Assembly: GCA_002437285.1 (NCBI GenBank)
Contig: DJOV01000089.1
Location: 1-44,084, forward strand
Direction: 5' to 3'
DNA: 44,084 nt
Origin: Prevotella sp. UBA6429
GTDB lineage: Bacteria > Bacteroidota > Bacteroidia > Bacteroidales > Bacteroidaceae
The notes beneath the pieces are model-generated. The model saw nothing but the letters and a program-made list of their open reading frames with translations. It searched no databases and was not told the origin of the DNA. The position numbers were made by a program, and so were the translations under genes. Shown here one piece after another: positions 34,516-41,924 of this stretch (positions are counted from its first letter, which is position 1; every line of letters begins with the position of its first letter).

Positions 34516-34812
34516 ATGGAAAAAGTAAATGCCTATCTTCAGATTACGATGAAGATCAAGGAGAGCGACCGCCAGAGCGCGGCCAAGGTCTATTTCGACT
34601 ATCGCAAACCGTTCCTCGACACCATCGAGGGCGCGCTGACCAAGAGTCTGCTGGTACGCGATGAGGATGTGCAGGTGCTCCACGGCTTCGACTCGGCAGA
34701 GCATGCCGCCGCCTACCTGGAGTCGGAGATGTTCAAGGAGGACGTGGCCAAGGGCCTCGCGCCTTACTTCCAGGCCGACCCCGAGATCCGCATCTTCACC
34801 GTTGTGGGATAA
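34516..34812 (+). CDS. Small protein, possibly of dimeric alpha/beta-barrel fold
   Basis: A 98-residue soluble protein. The opening YLQITMKIKESDRQSAAKVY, the following helix-rich middle and the closing strand DPEIRIFTVVG suggest an antibiotic-monooxygenase-like ferredoxin fold (beta strand, helix, helix, strand), but no catalytic residue can be named. It is divergent from the AraC/NifX fusion gene and shares the regulatory array with it, so it may be a target of that regulator. A strong terminator follows at 34927. Confidence 0.65.
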   Translation: MEKVNAYLQITMKIKESDRQSAAKVYFDYRKPFLDTIEGALTKSLLVRDEDVQVLHGFDSAEHAAAYLESEMFKEDVAKGLAPYFQADPEIRIFTVVG

Positions 34813-34926
34813 CCCGGACACCGTGGCTCATGTGCTGAAAATGTGAAGCCATGGGCGAATGACGCCATGCCATCGGTTCGGCCATAGCCCCGCCTAAAAA
34901 GGGCTTGATGGCATCCTGTAATCACC

Positions 34927-34978
34927 AACAACAAATCCCGACTGTTTCTATTCAAACAGCCGGGATTCGTTGTTTTTT
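34927..34978 (+). terminator. Rho-independent terminator
   Basis: Arms 34927-34947 and 34954-34974 form a stem of about 20 bp with few mismatches and a 6-nt loop, followed by a run of T (34973-34978). It ends the gene at 34516; the secreted-protein gene converges from the other side. Confidence 0.88.
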
Positions 34979-35000
34979 GATGTGTTAGGATGTACGACGA

Positions 35001-38000
35001 CTACTTCACGACGATCTTCTTGCCGCCGCGCACGTAGATACCGGGCTGCAGGCGCTTGCTGTCGTTGGCAATGAGCTTGCCGTCGATGCCATAAACCTTG
35101 CCGTCGGTGGCCTCCGTGGCCTCCGGCAGCGTGATGGCTGTCGCATCACCGTAGACCACCTTGTTCGACTCGCTCGACTCACTATCGCTGCTGACTGCCG
35201 TCACCGTGTACTCGCCGTATGCGGCGTTGGGCACGCTGTAGGTGGTGCTGGGCACGGATGTGCCGTTGACCTTCACGCCATTGCAGTAGATGTTGTAGCC
35301 GGGCAGTGCGATGTCACGCTGCATCTTGCTGGCCTGCAGCTCCACGTCGCCCTTCTCCAGCACGGCGGCGATGCGGTAGTTGTAGTTCTGCTTGTACTTG
35401 GTGGCCAGCGAGTACCAGTAGCCGGCCGACGCCGACGATGAGATGAGGTCGCTGTATCCCGGCACGGCAGCCTCGGTGTCGAGCACGATGGGCTTGATAC
35501 CATTGGCGTAGGTGATGTGGTAACCCACAGCGATGTCCTGTCCGGCCACCACCTCGACAGGTGTGTTGAGCACCACGCTGTTCCAGCCGGCCACAAGCGA
35601 CGACACGGGCACCGACTGCTCATACATGATGTTGTCGCCATACATGACGAAGACCGACGCCGACAGCAGGTCGGCCGTTGCGATCTTGAACTTGACGCGC
35701 GCCACCTTCTGGCCCACCTTGTCGGCCATGTCGGCAGCCTTGAACTTGATGGCGTGATAACCCTCGAGGTTGCCAGAGCTCTTGGTCATGCCCAGCACCA
35801 TGTCACCACCGTCGTGCTGGTAAGAGTATTCGGGTGCGCTGCCACCATCGGTCCAGGTGAGGTTGAGCGTGGAGCCGTCAGTGGTTGCCTTGAGGTCATA
35901 GGGGGCTTGCAGCTTCTGGCTGATGAGGTTGTCGAAGGTGCTCACCTCACTGGCTTCCGACTCCCAGCCGTTGTCATAGACGGAGGTCACATAGTAGTTG
36001 TAAGAACCATACTTGTCAAGTGTCTCGGCATAGTTGGTCTTGGGACCTTCGTAGACCTGTTCGCCATTACGATAGACGCGAAACGCCTTCACCTTCGGCG
36101 TCTGCTCAGCGGAGGCATTGGCCTTGGCCTTCAGCGGTGTAGCGGTCTCGATGCCCAGTCCCTCGGGTTCCATCTCGATGGCGCCCAGGCGCAGGGTGCC
36201 GGCAGGCATGCGCTCCACCTCGGTGGTGTTGATCGATTCAGGCGTGAGACGTGCGGCCTTGGCCTTACCGGGCTCACCGGCCTCAGGAGCCACCGCCATG
36301 GCGCCGATGACGAAATTGTTCTCCTTGAGTGACGTGAAGAGCGTGCTGAGCTTCATCCAGTTGGCACCGTCGGTGAGGCTGATCATGGCGCCACCGTCCA
36401 CCGCGGGGCCCTTGTCAAGCAGAACCGCCGAGACGCCAGCAGGCAGGGTGGCATTGTAGCAGATGTAAAGATCCTGGTCGGCAGGGATGGTGCAACTCTC
36501 ATCCGCATCGAAGGTGGTGTTGTAGAGATAGCCCGGTTCAATGTCGCTGGCACTGTAGCTGCGCGAGAGAAGCACATTGTTCTGACCGTCGCGCACCTCC
36601 ATCTTGAAAGCACCGATGCTGGCGTAGATGCCAAACTTCATCGAGTAGAGACGGTAGCCCACATAGGGCTTGAGCTCCTCCTTGCTGAACTTGGCGCCAT
36701 AGAGCAGCTTCATATCCTCGGCGAATCCTGTGACATTCGCCACACTGCTGTACTTCTGCATCTCGTAGGCGTTGGAGCTCCACTCGAGCTTGATGTTCTT
36801 GCCCTCCTGGTCCTTGCCGAGGATGAGCGGTGCCGTGTATTGGGCGGGCAGGCCGACACGGGCGTTGAGCGTGTAGGGGTCGCTGGTCTTGCCGTCGTCT
36901 GCCACGGCCACGATGTCGTAGGTGTATGCGCCCAGGCTGTCCACTGCGTCGGTGTATTTCGTGTCGGTCACTGCCGTGCGCACAAGCGTGCCGTCGCGGT
37001 AGACGTTGTAGGATGTCACCTTCTGGTTGGTCTTGGCCTCATCGTTGAGTGCCTCCACATCGGCAGAGAGCATGAGGTTGCCGGCTATCTTGCCCGAGGC
37101 GAGCGTCTTCCAGGAGGGCTTGCTCTTGTTGAAGTCAGAGGAGTTGGGCGAACTGGTCGAGAAGGAGTTGCCCTTTGAGTTGACCGCCTCGCTGTTGTCC
37201 ACGCCCACGGGGTGCTTCTTGGCCGTCTGGGTGTAGTAAAGGCCGAAGGCATAGCTGCTGCCAAGCTTCATCTTGTAGGGCTTGGCCAAGGCAAACTTGT
37301 TCCATCCTCCATTGGTGATGGCAGCCACCGCCTCTGCGCTGACCGCCTCGCTGTAGTCGATGACGCCGTCCTTCATGATCCACAGGGTGGCACCTGTAAT
37401 GCCGCCCTCGGGTCCCACGTAGGCGTTGATGGCGGTTATCTGGTGGTCGGGGAAGGCGGCCATGTCCTCAGCCGAGAACTCCTGCTTGATCCACACCTTG
37501 GTGTTGCTGGCTGCGGTGCCGCCGATGGCGAGGGCGTAAGTCTTGTTGCCCCAGGTCATCTCGGTGTCGCGCTTCAGGGGCGCAGTCCAGCTGAGGGTGT
37601 TGGAAAGGCCGTCGGTGGTGGCGGCGGCGTATGACACGGGCGGCACCATGTCGTAGACCGACTTGGGCGAAGCGTTGACGCCATAGGAGAACTTCTCGCC
37701 ATCGGCATACACGGCCGACACCTTATATGTATAGGCGCCTGCGGGCTCGTGCTCAGAGAAACATCCCGTGCAGTCGGCAACCAGCAGTTCCTGGTTGATC
37801 TTCGTGTCATTGCGGTAGACGTTGTAGCCCATGGGCTCCTCGGTGGCCTCGTTCTTGATATTGGCGGTGATGAGGAAGTCACCGGGTGCATCGTCCTTCC
37901 ACGTCTTGCCGTCGTAGGAGTAGAGGTTGCCCTTGCCCACGGTGGCCTTACGGTCACAGATGGCGGCCATGTCGAGGTTGCGGCCATATTCATATTTCAC

Positions 38001-38477
38001 GGCAAACACCACCTCGGTACCGGCCTTGATGGTGTAGGGCGTGGCCAGCGCGGTCTTGCGCCAAGTGTTCTTATGGAAGTCGGCGAGGTTCACGGCTTGC
38101 TCCACCACGGGCTTGCCATTCTCGTAGATGATGACGGTGGCCTTGTAGACGGGACGATACTCGAACATGCTGATGGTGTCCACCTGCTCGCCGACATAGT
38201 TGGCCAGGTCTGCCTCGGAGAACTTTGCTCCCGCATAGAAGGTCACGGCTCCCTCCGGATTCTTGAGCACGCCGTCTGTTCCGTTGTAGTCTTCGCCATC
38301 GTGCCACTGCAGGCTGATGGCGTCCGTGGGCTTTTCCCATGTGATGGTCACCTGGTCAAACAGCGTCTTTGCCGAGACCGAGTGGGGTTGGCCGTGCTGG
38401 GCATAAGCCTCATTGGCTCCTCCGAAGGCTAACGACAGCGCTGCGCCGAGGGTCAGTGTGCGTAAATAATGCTTCAT
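35001..38477 (-). CDS. Large secreted repeat protein with T9SS-like C-terminal tail
   Basis: An 1158-residue protein with a signal peptide (MKHYLRTLTLGAALSLAFGG...AYA-Q, cleavage near residue 26). Four similar units of about 250-280 residues follow. Each has a beta-rich module with the pattern AKFS..DL..YVG..V (clearest at GAKFSEADLANYVGEQ and GAKFSKEELKPYVGYR) and then an FN3-like module opening with YNVYR, FRVYR or YNIYC. The end (VYGIDGKLIAND...LQPGIYVRGGKKIVVK) resembles a type IX secretion sorting domain. It is probably surface-attached or exported; the ligand is unknown. It stands alone, transcribed towards a convergent gene. Confidence 0.85.
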   Translation of the reverse strand: MKHYLRTLTLGAALSLAFGGANEAYAQHGQPHSVSAKTLFDQVTITWEKPTDAISLQWHDGEDYNGTDGVLKNPEGAVTFYAGAKFSEADLANYVGEQVDTISMFEYRPVYKATVIIYENGKPVVEQAVNLADFHKNTWRKTALATPYTIKAGTEVVFAVKYEYGRNLDMAAICDRKATVGKGNLYSYDGKTWKDDAPGDFLITANIKNEATEEPMGYNVYRNDTKINQELLVADCTGCFSEHEPAGAYTYKVSAVYADGEKFSYGVNASPKSVYDMVPPVSYAAATTDGLSNTLSWTAPLKRDTEMTWGNKTYALAIGGTAASNTKVWIKQEFSAEDMAAFPDHQITAINAYVGPEGGITGATLWIMKDGVIDYSEAVSAEAVAAITNGGWNKFALAKPYKMKLGSSYAFGLYYTQTAKKHPVGVDNSEAVNSKGNSFSTSSPNSSDFNKSKPSWKTLASGKIAGNLMLSADVEALNDEAKTNQKVTSYNVYRDGTLVRTAVTDTKYTDAVDSLGAYTYDIVAVADDGKTSDPYTLNARVGLPAQYTAPLILGKDQEGKNIKLEWSSNAYEMQKYSSVANVTGFAEDMKLLYGAKFSKEELKPYVGYRLYSMKFGIYASIGAFKMEVRDGQNNVLLSRSYSASDIEPGYLYNTTFDADESCTIPADQDLYICYNATLPAGVSAVLLDKGPAVDGGAMISLTDGANWMKLSTLFTSLKENNFVIGAMAVAPEAGEPGKAKAARLTPESINTTEVERMPAGTLRLGAIEMEPEGLGIETATPLKAKANASAEQTPKVKAFRVYRNGEQVYEGPKTNYAETLDKYGSYNYYVTSVYDNGWESEASEVSTFDNLISQKLQAPYDLKATTDGSTLNLTWTDGGSAPEYSYQHDGGDMVLGMTKSSGNLEGYHAIKFKAADMADKVGQKVARVKFKIATADLLSASVFVMYGDNIMYEQSVPVSSLVAGWNSVVLNTPVEVVAGQDIAVGYHITYANGIKPIVLDTEAAVPGYSDLISSSASAGYWYSLATKYKQNYNYRIAAVLEKGDVELQASKMQRDIALPGYNIYCNGVKVNGTSVPSTTYSVPNAAYGEYTVTAVSSDSESSESNKVVYGDATAITLPEATEATDGKVYGIDGKLIANDSKRLQPGIYVRGGKKIVVK

Positions 38478-38626
38478 GAGATTGTGTGTGTTTGTTGTTG
38501 CGCGAACTTCAGTGACGGTTTCCTATTTCTTTTCCCTTTGGGGAGGGATGGCATCGCCGTGTGCGCAGACCTACCGTATCGCGCTTTTACAGTGGGGGCA
38601 CGCGGAAACGCGGTTACAAAAGTAAC

Positions 38627-38634
38627 GCTTTCTT
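38627..38634 (-). promoter_or_regulatory. -7 box for the secreted repeat protein
   Basis: TACTTTTG on the minus strand, inside the small palindrome GTTAC-AAAA-GTAAC, lies about 150 nt before the ATG at 38477. No clear -33. Confidence 0.4.
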
Positions 38635-38730
38635 TTCACAAAAGAAGAAATAAGAGTGAAAAAATGTCGAAAAATCATCATTTTGTCATCCATGAGACGA
38701 ACAGCAAACCATCAGTTTACAAATGAAAAC

Positions 38731-38767
38731 GCCCTTCCCATAGGCCCGCAGGCTATTGGGAGAGGGC
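38731..38767 (-). terminator. Terminator of the M15 peptidase operon
   Basis: GCCCTCTCCCAATAG and CCTATGGGAAGGGC on the minus strand form a long stem with small mismatches and a short loop, followed by GTTTTCATTT. It starts 7 nt after the peptidase stop at 38774. Confidence 0.7.
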
Positions 38768-38773
38768 ATCTTT

Positions 38774-39205
38774 TCAGAGCACGCTATGGCGATTCTTGCG
38801 CTTTAAGGTGTAACTCACGTGGATCCATCTGGGGGCCGGAGCGCCGATAGGCTCCCAGATGAGTTGGTCGAAGTCGAGGTTCTCTCGGATGTAACGGTAC
38901 ATGGCAACGCCTCGCTCGGCCGTTCCAATCACGAGGTCGGCCGCTTCGCCCTTGGTGTGCTGCGAGGCGGTCGCCGCCCCGCTGATGAGGCGGTTGACGG
39001 CCGGCGAACGGTAGCCGCTCGAGATGACGATGGGCCCGAAGCGGCGTCGCAGGGGTTCGAGCACGTGTTGGCAGAGGGCGCGCAGCGCCTCGGTCTGCTT
39101 GGTGTCGGGGCGATTGGGCAGGTCGTGGTCGGCCGCTACGCCCGACCGGGTCATCTCGTAGAGCATGAAGTGCTCCGAGAGCATGGTGCGTTCTGTGTTT
39201 GTCAT
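38774..39205 (-). CDS. Peptidase M15 (D-Ala-D-Ala carboxypeptidase-like)
   Basis: A 143-residue protein of the short M15A type found in phage lysins and Bacteroidota. Metal-site motifs are SGYRSPAVNRLISG, ASQHTKGEAADL (His and Asp ligands) and PRWIHVSY (final His). It has no signal peptide, as expected for a holin-delivered lysin or a domesticated copy. ATG 39205 is used; 39184 (MLSEHF) is an alternative. It is the third gene of an operon with two small related proteins, after a 108-nt gap that holds a 15-bp tandem repeat. Confidence 0.88.
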   Translation of the reverse strand: MTNTERTMLSEHFMLYEMTRSGVAADHDLPNRPDTKQTEALRALCQHVLEPLRRRFGPIVISSGYRSPAVNRLISGAATASQHTKGEAADLVIGTAERGVAMYRYIRENLDFDQLIWEPIGAPAPRWIHVSYTLKRKNRHSVL

Positions 39206-39220
39206 AGTGTTGTGTTATGT

Positions 39221-39258
39221 GTGTTGATTGTGTTTGTGTTGATTGTGTTTGTGTTGAT
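39221..39258. repeat. 15-bp tandem repeat
   Basis: GTGTTGATTGTGTTT occurs at 39221-39235 and 39236-39250, then partly at 39251-39258. It is in the leader of the M15 peptidase gene. Confidence 0.85.
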
Positions 39259-39313
39259 GCGAAAAAAGTTGTTGTGGCGAGGTTCATGTGGCGGTGCGCC
39301 CCACCTGAAGGTT

Positions 39314-39661
39314 TCACAGGTCTTCGTCCTGCAGGTAGGTGCGGAGCACGGAGCGATGGTCGCTGACACGGTTGTTGATTTTCCACACCCAGTGGGTGAG
39401 GTGACGCGGCATCTCCAGGCCCACGGCCCTAAAGGCGCGGCGAGCAAGGTCTTGCTGAGAGCGCGGGCGGCCATACTCATCGTGTATCTCGTGGGTGAGC
39501 CATGCCAGGTGGATCATCTCCACAAGATCGGTCTTCGTGCGATGCCATACCACCGACCGTGGCGGTTGGTCCACCAGCCGCCGCACATCAGCGGTGAGCC
39601 GTTGCTGTGCCGCCCGCCGTTGTGCGAAGCGTCGTTGTTGCTGTTCGTATTCGTCAATCAT
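39314..39661 (-). CDS. RteC-like small protein B
   Basis: A 115-residue basic protein. The core KTDLVEMIHLAWLTHEIHDE followed by RPRSQQDLARRAFRAVGLEM resembles the C-terminal region of RteC, a regulator of Bacteroides conjugative elements. Full RteC is more than twice as long. It is related to the gene just upstream: in both, a helix ending in a short HEI/HRII.D stretch is followed by a second helix. The frame overlaps the upstream stop by 4 nt (39658-39661). Function is unknown. Confidence 0.65.
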   Translation of the reverse strand: MIDEYEQQQRRFAQRRAAQQRLTADVRRLVDQPPRSVVWHRTKTDLVEMIHLAWLTHEIHDEYGRPRSQQDLARRAFRAVGLEMPRHLTHWVWKINNRVSDHRSVLRTYLQDEDL

Positions 39662-40134
39662 GATTGTCTGAGAGTAGTGTTGACAGGTGTGTTATGTGTC
39701 TTTCTTGTCCATGGGCTGCGCATGGGTTTATGCCACAGGATACACGTCTTGGGGTCCTGGCCATGAAGGAACCAGAGCCGTCCGAAGTGGTCGATGGCCG
39801 AGGGTCGCCCCGACTGTTGTCTCTGCCTCACTACGCTACTGATGTTGGCAGGCAGCCGGCGGTGCAGGTTGCGACAGAGCAAGGTGGCGATGCGGCGCAT
39901 GGTCATGGGGCGCCGGGTGTCGTGGTCGATGATGCGGTGCAGGCGGCTCAGCGTCCAGGCCAGTTCCATGAGTTGGCTGGTGGAGTCGCCCCAGAGGGGG
40001 AGGTCACAGTCAGCGCAATCGAGGTCAATCACCTCGCTGAACACTTCCACCAGCCGGTCCTCAATGGCCAAGCGCTGCTCGTAGGTCATGGAGAACGGCG
40101 TCGAGCCGGGTGGGTTGTGATAATCATTCGTCAT
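39658..40134 (-). CDS. RteC-like small protein A
   Basis: A 158-residue protein. The part LPLWGDSTSQLMELAWTLSR followed by LHRIIDHDTRRPMTMRRIAT aligns by eye with the core of the next gene and with the RteC C-terminus. CADCD near residue 42 is a small Cys pair. The end (FGRLWFLHGQDPKT...) is unlike the paralogue. It is the first gene of the operon with protein B and the M15 peptidase, and lies 141 nt from a consensus promoter. Confidence 0.65.
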   Translation of the reverse strand: MTNDYHNPPGSTPFSMTYEQRLAIEDRLVEVFSEVIDLDCADCDLPLWGDSTSQLMELAWTLSRLHRIIDHDTRRPMTMRRIATLLCRNLHRRLPANISSVVRQRQQSGRPSAIDHFGRLWFLHGQDPKTCILWHKPMRSPWTRKTHNTPVNTTLRQS

Positions 40135-40274
40135 GTTGTGAAGTTGTTTAAGGGTTGTACGGTTTGTTGTCTCTCTGTGTTCGTGCCGTTGTGAAGCGCG
40201 TGGGGGAAACTATCCGCTGGGGACATTCGTGTCGAAGGTGTCATCTTGAATACGATGCGAAACTTTTCTGCCGG

Positions 40275-40306
40275 CAAAGATAGGGCGTGCCACTGTGAGC
40301 ACCAAA
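40275..40306 (-). promoter_or_regulatory. Consensus promoter of the RteC-like/M15 operon
   Basis: On the minus strand TTTG (40303-40306), a 20-nt spacer and TATCTTTG (40275-40282) match the consensus exactly. The leader would be about 135 nt. Confidence 0.82.
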
Positions 40307-40400
40307 AATATGGCAGAAAATTAAGGCAAATTAAAAATGAGCTGAAATATCACTTCACGAAAAGTAAACAGTCTCAACAATGTATATGTTTTCGAGAACG

Positions 40401-40421
40401 CATCCTGTCGTCGACAGGATG
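40401..40421. repeat. 21-bp palindrome
   Basis: CATCCTGTCG-T-CGACAGGATG is perfectly symmetric. A partial copy, CAGGATCCTG, is at 40509-40518. It could be a repressor site. Confidence 0.6.
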
Positions 40422-40548
40422 GACGCGCATGGCAGACCGACATGAAAGTCATACATATATAAAGGTGTCACCACCCGACCCCTTCAACCAGTCAATAATG
40501 CGGCTGGACAGGATCCTGACGTTGGCCCCACGTTTAAAAACAATGAAT

Positions 40549-40586
40549 CCGCTGACCTTTAAACCTTCGTGTTTAAAAGTCAGCGG
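40549..40586 (-). terminator. Terminator of the lipoprotein gene
   Basis: Arms 40549-40564 and 40571-40586 form a 16-bp stem with one mismatch and a 6-nt loop, followed on the minus strand by ATTCATTGTTTTTA. It starts 38 nt after the stop at 40625. Confidence 0.7.
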
Positions 40587-40624
40587 ATCGGCATGTTGCT
40601 TGGTGCATGCCTCTGCGTGCCGGG

Positions 40625-41584
40625 TCACTTGACTCTGGTCAAAGCATGTCTGGCTTTCGAGTTATTGTTGGAGAAATCTTTCCATGACAGGAAGACATAC
40701 CGGACGTCTTTGTCTATGCACCAGTTCAAGTCGCGTTCTTCATTGTTGAACTCTATGTCGTAGTATGACACATAGTTGGAACCCCTCTGGATACCTCTTT
40801 CAGCCCACGAGCCTGTGTAATCATCAATAGTAGGGTCACCGACCTCTCCGCCGTATGGATAATGGATCTCCATATGGATGTCAGCTTCTCCACTGGCATG
40901 AAGAGTGATTTTGTAATTGTCCTTATAATCAGGGGTGGAAGAACTAGCATAGTATTTCTTGTCAATCGAGAAAGTCACAACGATATCCTGGCCCTCACCC
41001 TCTTGGCCTGACATTTCGCTGCCTTCACTTTCTGCGGTTACGTCTGTCGATTCTTGCTCTTCGTCGCCGTCAGTTTCAAAGAATTGGCCGGCAAAATCGA
41101 AATTGATGATCTCGACACCCGTTACTGTCTCCAGGTCCTTTTCCAGTTTCTTGACCTCATCCTTGTCGTCAGTCGTGTAGTGGAAAGCAAACTCTTTCTT
41201 TGTTTTTGGAGCCGACGACATCAGTTCCATCAATTTCTCCGAGGCCTTTTGGGCTCCCTTGTCGGTTGCGCCCGGCGTGAAGTCGTAATCCAGTTGGGTG
41301 CCGTCTTCCTTGAGCAATCTCAACTCGAATGTTGAGCCTTGGCAATCGCCAAACATAAGTTGTTTCACATTCGACAGGGTCACGGTCACCTTGAAATTCC
41401 ACTGACCGTTTTTCTCATCAACGGTCACAACGGCAGGTTTTGACTTCACCACCTGGGCGAGTGCTGCCTGTTCACCGCTGACGGTTGAGTTCTTGTTGGG
41501 GATCTTCCATTCCGTAGGAGCGTCGCTGCAAGAGGCCATAGCCATCAGCAACAACAATGCGAATAAGTTAAGTAAATGCTTCAT
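40625..41584 (-). CDS. Lipoprotein of unknown function
   Basis: A 319-residue predicted lipoprotein with the signal MKHLLNLFALLLLMAMASC (Cys19). The mature part has two regions: an N-terminal beta-rich one (QWNFKVTVTLSNVKQLMFGD), and a C-terminal one (QDIVVTFSIDKKYYASSSTP, then DNYKITLHASGEADIHMEIH). An acidic Glu/Ser-rich linker lies between them (about residues 175-195). I do not recognise a family and no catalytic motif is seen. It is a single-gene unit, divergent from the NagB-like gene. Confidence 0.75.
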   Translation of the reverse strand: MKHLLNLFALLLLMAMASCSDAPTEWKIPNKNSTVSGEQAALAQVVKSKPAVVTVDEKNGQWNFKVTVTLSNVKQLMFGDCQGSTFELRLLKEDGTQLDYDFTPGATDKGAQKASEKLMELMSSAPKTKKEFAFHYTTDDKDEVKKLEKDLETVTGVEIINFDFAGQFFETDGDEEQESTDVTAESEGSEMSGQEGEGQDIVVTFSIDKKYYASSSTPDYKDNYKITLHASGEADIHMEIHYPYGGEVGDPTIDDYTGSWAERGIQRGSNYVSYYDIEFNNEERDLNWCIDKDVRYVFLSWKDFSNNNSKARHALTRVK

Positions 41585-41924
41585 ATAATTTTGATATTAA
41601 TTGTATTTATACGTTTAAGAGTGTCATACAAGATCGTCGTACTGCAGTAAAATTTATGCAAATATACTAAAAATAAACTAAAATAACCTTCTCCCGACGA
41701 CGTTTTTGTTGATGGCGCGAAAATAATCAGAAAATCTGCAAAACATGCAAGCACCATGTCCGTAACACGGGCACCGCGCTGATGAAGGAATGAAGAGCCA
41801 GGACACGAAAAGACGAAAGGACAAAAAACATTAAAATTTGCACCTTTTTTGCAAAAGCGAACCAATAACGTGAAATGTTTTGTACCTTTGCCGACTAACA
41901 AAGAAGCCTAATAAATTAATCATT
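41585..41924. other. Intergenic region of 340 bp with divergent promoters
   Basis: TATATTTG on the minus strand (41659-41666) is a -7 box for the lipoprotein gene; TACCTTTG (41883-41890) serves the NagB-like gene. Between them I see only A+T-rich sequence and no gene. Confidence 0.55.
41883..41890 (+). promoter_or_regulatory. -7 box for the NagB-like/PIG-L gene
   Basis: TACCTTTG matches TAnnTTTG, 34 nt before the ATG. No TTTG at the consensus -33 distance; the nearest gives a 31-nt spacer. Confidence 0.55.

Larger units (their letters stand above)
40135..40624. other. Intergenic region of 490 bp with promoter, palindrome and terminator
   Basis: It holds the operon promoter (40275-40306), a 21-bp palindrome (40401-40421) and the terminator of the lipoprotein gene (40549-40586). 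A 128-residue plus-strand frame across it has no family features and runs into the lipoprotein gene; I do not support it. Confidence 0.6.

Noticed and set aside
40246..40632. 128-residue plus-strand frame in the 490-bp gap
   Set aside because: It crosses the operon promoter, palindrome and terminator and has no recognisable features.
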